Positions 7,964-14,098 of a stretch of DNA of 22,535 nt are shown one piece after another. Location: the NCBI GenBank assembly GCA_964474285.1, contig CAYYSD010000035.1, positions 1-22,535 of the forward strand. Reading direction: 5' to 3'. Numbering within the stretch: position 1 is the first letter of the stretch; each line of letters opens with the position of its first letter. A program made the position numbers and the translations under genes. The DNA comes from JACRBT01 sp964474285 (lineage in GTDB: Bacteria; Chloroflexota; Dehalococcoidia; Tepidiformales; Tepidiformaceae). The notes below the pieces were generated by a model. The model ran no database searches and was not told the origin of the DNA. It worked only from the letters and a program-made list of their open reading frames with translations.

Positions 7964-8551
7964 TCAGGCCCAGGGTGTGCCAAAGCGATCCCGCGATGTA
8001 AGGCCGGCGACGGGCTGCCGCCGGTTGCGACCGTAGCGACGGTCCGGCCAGCCCATGGGCACGATCGCGTGGACGGTCATCGTCTCTGGCAGGTTGAGCA
8101 TCGGCCGCACGGTCTCCTCGCGGGCCTTCCAGCGGGTCGTCAGCACCGTGCCGAGACCGGCAGCATGGGCGGCCAGCAAGAGATTCTGGACGGCCGGGTA
8201 AATGGACGCCCCCAGCGCCGCAATGCCGCCTTCAGTGCGGCCGAACGTGTAGTCCGAGCACACCGCCACGAGCACAGGCACCTCTGCCCAGGGGGTGTGG
8301 TCGGGCGCGTTCGCCCCGTACATCTGGCTCCCGAGCTCGTCGAACACCCCGCCGAGCTTCGTCTTGATGGCGGCATCGCGAATAACGATGAAGCGCCACG
8401 GTTCCGCGCCCCGGGCGCTCGGAGCGCGGGACGCCGCCGTCAGGATCCGCTCGACCAGCGCGTCATCAACCGGCTGGTCAGTGAACCGGCGGATGGCGCG
8501 CTGGCGCGCCATGAACTCCTCGATTTCGTCCAGTCCCACGTTCCCGGCCAC
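7964..8551 (-). CDS. Nitroreductase family FMN-dependent oxidoreductase
   Basis: This 195-residue protein has the nitroreductase fold, a flavin-dependent NAD(P)H oxidoreductase acting on nitro compounds, quinones or similar substrates. The FMN-binding start RAIRRFTDQPV, the SRAPSARGAEPWRFIVI segment and the C-terminal GLGTVLTTRW block with IVPMGWPD are family hallmarks. I used the GTG at 8549-8551, which lies 2 nt after the TAA of the crotonase gene and suggests coupling. An internal ATG (residue 14, at 8512) has GAGGAG only 3 nt away and is an alternative. BluB-like or FbiB-like functions are possible relatives, but no specific residue points to them. Confidence 0.9.
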   Translation of the reverse strand: MAGNVGLDEIEEFMARQRAIRRFTDQPVDDALVERILTAASRAPSARGAEPWRFIVIRDAAIKTKLGGVFDELGSQMYGANAPDHTPWAEVPVLVAVCSDYTFGRTEGGIAALGASIYPAVQNLLLAAHAAGLGTVLTTRWKAREETVRPMLNLPETMTVHAIVPMGWPDRRYGRNRRQPVAGLTSRDRFGTPWA

Positions 8552-8553
8552 CG

Positions 8554-9306
8554 TTAGCGTCCCGTTACTTTGGTCGTCGCGTCACGGAAGCGAGCGGTCT
8601 GCTCGGGGGAACCGCGAAGGCCCCGGTTCGCCTCATCCTCCATCTGTTGCGCTTCGGCGACGAGCGAGGCCTGGTCGATGACCGCCTTCGAAATGCGAAC
8701 CGCGTCCACCGACATCTTCGCGATGGTTCGCGCCATATCCATGGCCTGCGTCATGAGGTCCTCAGGCGCATACACCTGGTTCACGAGGCCGATGGTCATT
8801 GCCTCAGCGGCATCGACCTTGCGGGCGGTGAAGATGAGTTCCTTTGCCTTCGCCGCCCCGACCAGACGTGGGAGCGTGGCTGCTGCCACGACGAGGCCGT
8901 ATTCGGCGCCCGGCAGCCGGAATGTCGCCGTGGTCGAAGCGAGCCGTATGTCGCAGGCGATAGCGAGGCGTGCACCGCCGCCGTAGCAGTAGCCGTTCAC
9001 GGCCGCGATGGTCGGAAGGGCCGTCTTGCTCAGGCGCCCGAACGGATTGCCAGGCTGTGCCGGACGCTCCGCCTTCTCAACGCCGCTCATTTCGAGCATG
9101 TCGCCCCCGGCGCAGAACGCCTTGCTTCCGCTGCCGGTGAGCACGATGCAGCGGACGGCCGGGTCTTGCTCAGCGTTGACGATGGCGGCGTCAATGGCCG
9201 CGGAGAGCGCCTGGCTCAGCGCGTGGTGGCGTTCAGGGCGGTTGAGCTTGATCAGCGCAACCCCATCGGCGTGCTCTTCGAGGAGAATGGGAGCCTGTTC
9301 GGTCAT
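8554..9306 (-). CDS. Enoyl-CoA hydratase/isomerase (crotonase) family protein, atypical active site
   Basis: This 250-residue crotonase-fold protein has the acyl-CoA oxyanion-hole segments FCAGGD (residues 65-69) and YGGG (108-111), followed by ACDIRLAS and the C-terminal EAMTIGLVNQV. In rat mitochondrial hydratase the two catalytic glutamates lie in GGGCEL and QPEI. The equivalent positions here are Arg113 (GGGARL) and Gly133 (LPGAEYG), so classical hydration is doubtful; a hydrolase, isomerase, lyase or other crotonase reaction is possible. The ATG at 9304-9306 has GGAG 6 nt upstream (9313-9316). A longer frame starting at 9399 would overlap the STAS-like gene and is not used. It lies directly before nitroreductase. 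Confidence 0.9.
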   Translation of the reverse strand: MTEQAPILLEEHADGVALIKLNRPERHHALSQALSAAIDAAIVNAEQDPAVRCIVLTGSGSKAFCAGGDMLEMSGVEKAERPAQPGNPFGRLSKTALPTIAAVNGYCYGGGARLAIACDIRLASTTATFRLPGAEYGLVVAAATLPRLVGAAKAKELIFTARKVDAAEAMTIGLVNQVYAPEDLMTQAMDMARTIAKMSVDAVRISKAVIDQASLVAEAQQMEDEANRGLRGSPEQTARFRDATTKVTGR

Positions 9307-9364
9307 GGTGAACTCCGTTGAGATGAGCGAGAGTATACGGGCTCTTCCGCGAACGGCTTCCTGC

Positions 9365-9751
9365 TCAGCTCGTGAACGAACCGCCTTCCCCCCGTTCACC
9401 CAGCAGCCACATCAACGCCGAGGGCCGGTCCACGAATACGGCAATGCCATCGCCCTCGACGCCTGAATAAAGTGCTATCTGGCGGCCGATGCCAAAATAC
9501 AGAGGGTTCGTCGAAACGATGGCGAGCGCCAGCCCGAAGTCCGAAAGCCGCTTGATTCCCGAACCCAGTGACAACGGGTCGAAGCCGAAGTTGGTGACCG
9601 CCGAAAAGTCGAAGAGGAGCCGCTTGAGCTGGCGAAGCGCTTCGATCTCTTCCGGCTTGAACCCGCCGGCCGCTCGCACAGAGCCAACCGCGACCTCTCC
9701 GCTGAAGAGGACTTCCACGAATGTCGGGTGGATGATGACTTCGTGTGCCAT
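9365..9751 (-). CDS. SpoIIAA-like/STAS-fold small protein
   Basis: This 128-residue protein looks like a STAS or SpoIIAA-like single domain. It has alternating beta strands and amphipathic helices (LKRLLFDFSAV, LALAIVSTNP) and a C-terminal GIAVFVDRPSALMWLL, resembling the 'Fd...A..WL' ending of that family. STAS domains serve in anti-anti-sigma switches, transporter tails or small-molecule and lipid binding. I do not see a clear anti-anti-sigma phosphoacceptor serine motif (DxSG). The start ATG at 9749-9751 gives the family-sized product. A longer frame up to 9835 would run into the FAH gene and has no similarity. The ribosome site is weak. Assignment rests on fold-like pattern only. Confidence 0.6.
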   Translation of the reverse strand: MAHEVIIHPTFVEVLFSGEVAVGSVRAAGGFKPEEIEALRQLKRLLFDFSAVTNFGFDPLSLGSGIKRLSDFGLALAIVSTNPLYFGIGRQIALYSGVEGDGIAVFVDRPSALMWLLGERGEGGSFTS

Positions 9752-9794
9752 CCCACTGCAGAGCCTACACCCTTCGGACACGATTGCGGGACCG

Positions 9795-10511
9795 CTATCG
9801 GTCTCGTGGCTGTCCAATCTCGACCTGCATGCCACCGGGTTCTCCGAAGTCGACCGTGTAGCGCTCGCCCGGCGCGATATCCGGCGGGTCGAAGAAGGTC
9901 CCGCAGATGATGATGTCGCCTTGCCTGAGTGCCTCGCCGTACGCTGAAAGCGTCCTGGCGACGTGCATGACGATCTCGCCGAGGTTTGCCGGAACCCTCC
10001 CGGGCAAGCCGGTTCGCACCACCTCGCCGCCCTTCAGGAGGCGGGGGAAACCTTCGGCCACCGGGCATTCGCCGGGATAGGCAGTCTCTGGCCCGAGCAT
10101 CGTGCTGTCGTGCAGGATGTTGTGCCCGATCAGTTCGGAGAGCGGCGCTCGTGGTTTCGCCCCGTTTACAAACTCGATCGCGGGCGCGATCCCGGCGATG
10201 GCCCGGGACGCGTCTTGCAACGAAACGTCCCCGGGGACATCGCGACCCATCCGGATCGCCACCTCCGCTTCGAGGCGGGGACTCCCACCGGCAGGCGGGT
10301 GATAAACATCGCCCGTCCGCAGGATGCGGGAGCCATCGAGGGCAGCCACGAGCGCGCCCGAAATCCCCAGGCGCTCCTGCGCGACGGGGTCGTTGACGCC
10401 GATCTTCCAGCCTGCCCGCGGTGTTCCTGCCGCCTGGGCGGCCGCGAGCCGTTCGAACACCTGCCGCATCCCGGCATCGATCATTCCCTGGACCGTTGGC
10501 GAATCACTCAT
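9795..10511 (-). CDS. 2-keto-4-pentenoate hydratase / fumarylacetoacetate hydrolase family protein
   Basis: This 238-residue protein is of the MhpD/FAH superfamily, whose members hydrate or decarboxylate 2-oxo-alkenoates late in meta-cleavage pathways. The N-terminal helices and GWKIGVNDP segment, the metal-binding RLEAEVAIRMGRD (glutamates), APAIEFVNG, the NILHDSTMLG stretch and the C-terminal GDIIICGTFFDPPDIAPGERYTVDFGEPGG are typical of the hydratase branch. A catechol dioxygenase that would feed it is not in the window. The ATG at 10509-10511 lacks a Shine-Dalgarno. A perfect TTGACA is centred about 28 nt upstream. The gene lies 35 nt after tag. Confidence 0.87.
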   Translation of the reverse strand: MSDSPTVQGMIDAGMRQVFERLAAAQAAGTPRAGWKIGVNDPVAQERLGISGALVAALDGSRILRTGDVYHPPAGGSPRLEAEVAIRMGRDVPGDVSLQDASRAIAGIAPAIEFVNGAKPRAPLSELIGHNILHDSTMLGPETAYPGECPVAEGFPRLLKGGEVVRTGLPGRVPANLGEIVMHVARTLSAYGEALRQGDIIICGTFFDPPDIAPGERYTVDFGEPGGMQVEIGQPRDR

Positions 10512-10536
10512 GCGCGCATTAAGCCACAGGCGGGTG

Positions 10537-10542
10537 TGTCAA
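10537..10542 (-). promoter_or_regulatory. TTGACA consensus -35 element upstream of the FAH gene
   Basis: A perfect TTGACA sits on the minus strand in the 35-nt gap between tag and the FAH/hydratase gene. No matching -10 at 16-18 nt is visible; the best A/T-rich hexamer, TTAATG, is at a 14-nt spacing. It may be chance or an imperfect internal promoter. Confidence 0.25.
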
Positions 10543-10546
10543 GCGA

Positions 10547-11119
10547 TTACGTCTTGCGTAACGATTTCTCCCGGGCCGGGCAGTCGGAGAGGTGATCGTT
10601 AACCATGCCGACGCTCTGCATGAACGCGTAACAGATGGTGGGGCCAACGAACGTCATCCCGGCCGCCCGCAACGCTTTCGACATCGCCGCGGCCTCCGGA
10701 GAGGATGCGGGGACGTCGCCGCGCTCCGCGGGTACCGGCGAATCCCGGGGTGCGAACGACCACACGTAACGATCGAAGCTCCCGTGTTCATACTGGAGCG
10801 CAAGGAACGCCCGAGCGTTTTTCACCGCGCCTTCGACCTTCAAACGGTTCCGGATGATGCGGGCGTCGCCGAGGAGTCGAGCGATTTCCGCGTCGTCGTA
10901 GGTGGCAATCCGGCGTGCGTCCCAGCCGTGGAACGCCTCGCGGAAACCCTCCCGCCGGTTAAGAATGGTTGACCACGAAAGTCCCGCCTGGAACCCCTCC
11001 AGCAGGAGCCGCTCGAAGAGCGCCGCGTCATCGTGACAGGGCACGGCCCACTCGGTGTCGTGGTAGACGGCCATCCGCTCGTCCACGAGGCCCCAGCAGG
11101 TCGCGAACGTCCCTGCCAT
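10547..11119 (-). CDS. tag: DNA-3-methyladenine glycosylase I
   Basis: Tag removes 3-methyladenine from alkylated DNA. The 190-residue length matches the family. The structural zinc site is intact: Cys8, His20 (in YHDTEW), His176 and Cys180 (in NDHLSDC). The aromatic/acidic base pocket is also recognisable: EGFQAGLSWSTILNRRE, DARIIRNRLKVEGAVKNARAFL, LSKALRAAGMTFVGPTICYAFMQ in slightly varied form, and VNDH. The usual EWG after YHD is EWA here. The ATG follows the TAG of the monooxygenase-fold gene with no gap at all (TAGATG), so the two are co-transcribed and probably coupled. An alkylation-repair gene among catabolic genes is a positional fact; functional linkage is not shown. Confidence 0.96.
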   Translation of the reverse strand: MAGTFATCWGLVDERMAVYHDTEWAVPCHDDAALFERLLLEGFQAGLSWSTILNRREGFREAFHGWDARRIATYDDAEIARLLGDARIIRNRLKVEGAVKNARAFLALQYEHGSFDRYVWSFAPRDSPVPAERGDVPASSPEAAAMSKALRAAGMTFVGPTICYAFMQSVGMVNDHLSDCPAREKSLRKT

Positions 11120-11419
11120 CTATCCCAGGACTTCAAACAGCTTGTGCGACTTCAGGAACGGGTTGTCTTTGTAGCTTGCGTAGCTTTCACCGCGATGCCC
11201 GGCGGTGAAGTTGTCCGACGTGATCCAGGCTTCGAACGACTTCTCGTCTTCGAAGCGCGTCAACACCACGTATTCTCCCCGGTCGGGCAGGGCGAGCAGC
11301 TCCGTGCTGATGAAGCCGGGGAACGTGTCGACGGCGCCCACGCGCGTCTTCCACGTCTGTTCGAAGCCCGCGCGGGCAGGTTCGGGCAAGCTGATTGGGA
11401 AGTAGGAAACGACGGCCAT
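11120..11419 (-). CDS. Antibiotic biosynthesis monooxygenase (ABM) domain protein
   Basis: This 99-residue protein has the dimeric alpha+beta ABM fold shared by quinone/anthrone monooxygenases and heme-degrading IsdG/HmoA proteins. The segment TFPGFISTELLAL, the strand EYVVLTRFEDEKSFEAWITSD and the following FTAGHRGE helix are typical. The W-x(3-4)-F-x-x-H pattern near residues 65-75 is common to the family; heme versus quinone substrate cannot be told apart. GGAG lies about 10 nt before the ATG. It is the first gene of the eight-gene minus-strand run, and its end abuts tag. A promoter-like pair lies at 11450-11477. Confidence 0.85.
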   Translation of the reverse strand: MAVVSYFPISLPEPARAGFEQTWKTRVGAVDTFPGFISTELLALPDRGEYVVLTRFEDEKSFEAWITSDNFTAGHRGESYASYKDNPFLKSHKLFEVLG

Positions 11420-11449
11420 GGCGGCAGATCTCCGGTCGGTAGTCGTCTC

Positions 11450-11477
11450 AGCGTAGCGCGGGGCACGTTACGGTGAA
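11450..11477 (-). promoter_or_regulatory. Putative promoter of the abm-tag run
   Basis: On the minus strand TTCACC (11472-11477) and TACGCT (11450-11455) are separated by 16 nt, each a moderate match to the -35 and -10 consensus. The start codon at 11419 would lie about 25 nt into the transcript. It lies in the 130-nt region shared with the divergent N-acetyltransferase gene. Confidence 0.35.
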
Positions 11478-11513
11478 CCAGCCGTGGTCCGCTGGCTGCG
11501 CGGGAAAGTGGCC

Positions 11514-11542
11514 TTGAGACGCCCGCCAACGGCACGTAGTCT
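11514..11542 (+). promoter_or_regulatory. Promoter of the arylamine N-acetyltransferase gene (leaderless)
   Basis: TTGAGA (11514-11519, five of six to TTGACA) and TAGTCT (11537-11542, TANNNT form) are separated by exactly 17 nt. The -10 ends 7 nt before GTG 11550. Transcription would therefore begin at the start codon, giving a leaderless mRNA; no Shine-Dalgarno is present. It lies inside a longer open frame that starts at GTG 11484, which argues that the upstream GTG is not used. Confidence 0.6.
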
Positions 11543-11549
11543 GGTCACT

Positions 11550-12329
11550 GTGACGCTGAGCCCGGAACCCGTCCTGGACATCGCCGCCTACGCCCGCCGC
11601 ATCGGGTACAACGGCCCCTTTGAGCCGACCCTCGATGTGCTCCGTGGCATGCACCTCGCCCACTTCTACAGCGTGCCCTTCGAAAACCTGGACATCCACA
11701 CGGGCGTTCGGATCCAGGTCGATGCGCGCGTCAACTTCGACAAGATCGTCAGTCGTGGGCGTGGCGGATTCTGCCTCGAGCTCAGTGGCCTCTTCGCTCG
11801 TGTGCTCCGCCAGATCGGCTTCCGGGTCGATGTCCTCGGCGGGCGCGTCCTCACCGATGGGCGGCTCGGCATGCCTCTGAGCCACATGACGCTCGTCGTC
11901 CACCTGGACGAGCCCTACCTTGCGGATGTTGGGTTCGGTGGCTCCATCGCCGCTCCGTTGCGGCTGCTCGATCGTGATCCCCAGTACCACGAGGGGCGCA
12001 AGTACGTCATCGACCACGACGGCGACCACTGGTTCTTGAGCCTGTGGGACGTTGACGGCCGCCGCGCAACCTACGTCTTCACGCTCCAACCGCGCGACTT
12101 CCGCGAATTCGACGCGGTCTGTCATTGGCTCCAGACCTCTCCTGAATCGCTCTTCACCACCGGTCCGTTCGCCTCGCGCGCGGTCGAGGGGGGCCGGCTC
12201 ACACTCGGCGGCAGCAAGTTGGTTGAAACCCGCGGTGAAGAGCGAACAGAACGGCTGCTCGAAACGCGCACGGAGGAGTTCGCCGTCTTCCGCCACCGCT
12301 TCGGCATCGTTCTGCCCGTCACATCCTGA
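11550..12329 (+). CDS. Arylamine N-acetyltransferase
   Basis: NATs transfer an acyl group from acyl-CoA to arylamines, hydrazines or amine intermediates. Read from GTG 11550, the 259-residue protein carries the Cys-His-Asp triad: Cys75 in RGGFCLE, His112 in LSHMTLVV and Asp126 in ADVGFG. The N-terminal AAYARRIGYNG, MHLAHFYSVPFENLDI and the GGFGG loop are hallmarks, and the length is normal. Another GTG at 11484 would add 22 residues of unrelated Arg-rich sequence; the promoter at 11514-11542 and the absence of a ribosome site favour 11550. Its last 11 nt overlap the convergent carboxyltransferase gene. Substrate unknown; xenobiotic acetylation or a biosynthetic amide step are both known roles. 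Confidence 0.93.
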   Translation: MTLSPEPVLDIAAYARRIGYNGPFEPTLDVLRGMHLAHFYSVPFENLDIHTGVRIQVDARVNFDKIVSRGRGGFCLELSGLFARVLRQIGFRVDVLGGRVLTDGRLGMPLSHMTLVVHLDEPYLADVGFGGSIAAPLRLLDRDPQYHEGRKYVIDHDGDHWFLSLWDVDGRRATYVFTLQPRDFREFDAVCHWLQTSPESLFTTGPFASRAVEGGRLTLGGSKLVETRGEERTERLLETRTEEFAVFRHRFGIVLPVTS

Positions 12330-13947
12330 AGACACCCCAACGCGGACCGGGGATGGGACTGTTCGCGGCCGCAGCGAGACCGAGCGCGAGCACCCTGCGC
12401 GTGTCCAACGGATCGATCACACCGTCGTCCCAGAGGCGAGCGGTGCTGTAGTAGGGCGAGCCCTCCGCATCATATGTCGCGAGTGTTGGGGCCTTGAAGC
12501 GCTCTTGCTCTTCGGGCGAAAGCACGTCGCCACGGTCCAGCCGGACCTGGAGCAGCACACTGGCAGCCTGTTCGCCGCCCATCACGCTCACCCGCGCGTT
12601 CGGCCACATCCAGAGCTGCCGGGGGCTGAAGGCGCGTCCGCACATCGCGTAATTGCCGGCGCCGAAACTCCCGCCGATAACGACGGTAAATTTGGGCACC
12701 TGCACCGTTGCGACGGCCGTCACCATCTTGGCGCCGTCTTTCGCGATGCCGCCGTTTTCATACTGACGCCCGACCATAAAGCCGGTGATGTTCTGCAAGA
12801 AGATGAGCGGAACCTTGCGTTGCCCGCAAAGTTCGACAAAGTGCGCACCCTTGAGCGCGCTTTCGCTGAACAGGATGCCGTTGTTCGCGACGATTCCAAC
12901 CGGGAAGCCATGCAGCCGCGCGAAGCCGCACACCAGCGTTGGCCCATAGCGCGACTTGAACTCATGAAAGCGAGAGCCGTCGACGAGCCGGGCGATGACT
13001 TCGCGCACATCGTAGGCATGGCGGTTGTCCGGCGGCACAATCCCATAGAGGTCCTCGGCGTCGTGATACGGCTCTTCGACCTCGGTAATGTCCCACGCCG
13101 CTTCGCGTCGCGCCGGGATCGACTCGATGATCGAGCGGACGATTCGGAGCGCGTCGGCGTCGTCCTCCGCGAGGTGGTCCGCAACGCCGCTGATGCGGGT
13201 GTGGACGTCCGCGCCGCCGAGCTCTTCCGGAGTGGACTCCTCGCCGGTCGCTGCCTTCACCAGTGGAGGCCCTCCAAGGAAGATCGTGCCTGTGCCCTGG
13301 ACGATGACCGTTTCGTCGCTCATCGCCGGGACATAGGCGCCGCCGGCGGTACAGGACCCCATCACGGCCGCCACCTGGTAGATACCCTTCGCGCTGAGAT
13401 TCGCCTGGTTGTAGAAGATGCGCCCGAAGTGTTCGCGGTCGGGGAAGATCTCCCCCTGGAGCGGCAGGAACGCGCCACCCGAATCGACCAGGTAGATGCA
13501 CGGGAGGCAGTTTTCGAGCGCGATCTCCTGCGCCCGCAGGTGCTTCTTCACGGTGAGTGGGTGATAGGTCCCGCCCTTCACGGTCGCGTCGTTCGCGATG
13601 ACCACGCACTCGCGCGCGTGGATCACGCCGATGCCGGTCACGATGCCCGCTGACGGAAGGTCGTCTTCGTAGACCCCGCCGGCCGCAAGCGGACTCAGTT
13701 CCAGGAAGCTCGTGGCCGGGTCGATCAGCCGTTGGATACGCTCGCGGGCCAGCAGCTTCCCGCGCTCGCGGTGACGCGCGACGTAGGCTTCGCCCCCTCC
13801 GAGCGCCACCTGATCCAGTCTGGCGCGCAGCTCGGCGGCAAGCGCCTGGTTCGCCTCGCGATTCGCCTTGAACAGCGGATCGCGCAGGTCAACCCGCGTC
13901 TGGAGTTGCGGCACGTCATGATGGTCCACGGGCGTATTAGGCCACAC
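12319..13947 (-). CDS. liuB: Methylcrotonyl-CoA carboxylase-type carboxyltransferase (beta) subunit
   Basis: This 542-residue carboxyltransferase has the MCC-beta features: GGTYHPLTVKKHLRAQE (residues 125-141), the LVDSGGAFLPLQ strand with EIFPDREHFGRIFYNQANLS (153-184), MGSCTAGGAYVPAMSDE (196-212), GTIFLGGPPLVKAATGE (220-236) and the C-terminal IDPLDTRR block ending in GVFRM, typical of 3-methylcrotonyl-CoA carboxylase (leucine degradation). Geranyl-CoA or related acyl-CoA carboxylases are alternatives. The start is uncertain: GTG at 13945-13947 gives the longest product, while GTGs at residues 7 and 12 are possible, and no clear ribosome site is present for any. An acyl-CoA dehydrogenase gene lies upstream on the same strand. 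No biotin-bearing alpha subunit is nearby. Confidence 0.88.
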   Translation of the reverse strand: MWPNTPVDHHDVPQLQTRVDLRDPLFKANREANQALAAELRARLDQVALGGGEAYVARHRERGKLLARERIQRLIDPATSFLELSPLAAGGVYEDDLPSAGIVTGIGVIHARECVVIANDATVKGGTYHPLTVKKHLRAQEIALENCLPCIYLVDSGGAFLPLQGEIFPDREHFGRIFYNQANLSAKGIYQVAAVMGSCTAGGAYVPAMSDETVIVQGTGTIFLGGPPLVKAATGEESTPEELGGADVHTRISGVADHLAEDDADALRIVRSIIESIPARREAAWDITEVEEPYHDAEDLYGIVPPDNRHAYDVREVIARLVDGSRFHEFKSRYGPTLVCGFARLHGFPVGIVANNGILFSESALKGAHFVELCGQRKVPLIFLQNITGFMVGRQYENGGIAKDGAKMVTAVATVQVPKFTVVIGGSFGAGNYAMCGRAFSPRQLWMWPNARVSVMGGEQAASVLLQVRLDRGDVLSPEEQERFKAPTLATYDAEGSPYYSTARLWDDGVIDPLDTRRVLALGLAAAANSPIPGPRWGVFRM

Positions 13948-14017
13948 CCGGCCCGCCCCCGCTACGCATCGCCTGGTGAGGTGTCAGCGCTCTTCTGCGA
14001 ACTTGCATACTGGGAGC

Positions 14018-14095
14018 ATGAAGATAACCGTCGAATGGCCGGACGCGCTGGCCAGGAAGGTGCAACGCCGCGCTGTTCGCGAGAACGGCCGATAG
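14018..14095 (+). pseudogene. 25-codon relic resembling the N-terminus of a VapB/RHH-type antitoxin
   Basis: ATG at 14018 opens a 25-codon frame ending in TAG at 14093-14095. The peptide (MKITVEWPDALARKV then QRRAVRENGR) resembles the beta strand and first helix of ribbon-helix-helix antitoxins, which commonly begin 'MKITVELPDALAREV...RAV.EGR' and continue with a helix and toxin-binding tail. Nothing antitoxin-like continues after the stop, because the 3' end of the acyl-CoA dehydrogenase gene follows at once on the other strand. No toxin gene is nearby. A CATACT box ends 6 nt before the ATG. It is most likely a decayed fragment; a functional micropeptide or chance match cannot be excluded. 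Confidence 0.4.
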
Positions 14096-14098
14096 CCC

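Noticed and set aside
9752..9835. N-terminal extension of the STAS-like gene
   Set aside because: It overlaps the 3' end of the FAH gene and has no domain similarity; the internal ATG gives the right size.
11484..11549. Upstream GTG start for NAT
   Set aside because: The extension is unlike NAT N-termini, has no ribosome site and contains the promoter boxes.
12052..13653. Plus-strand open frame of 533 codons opposite the carboxyltransferase gene
   Set aside because: Antisense shadow; also overlaps the C-terminus of NAT in another frame.
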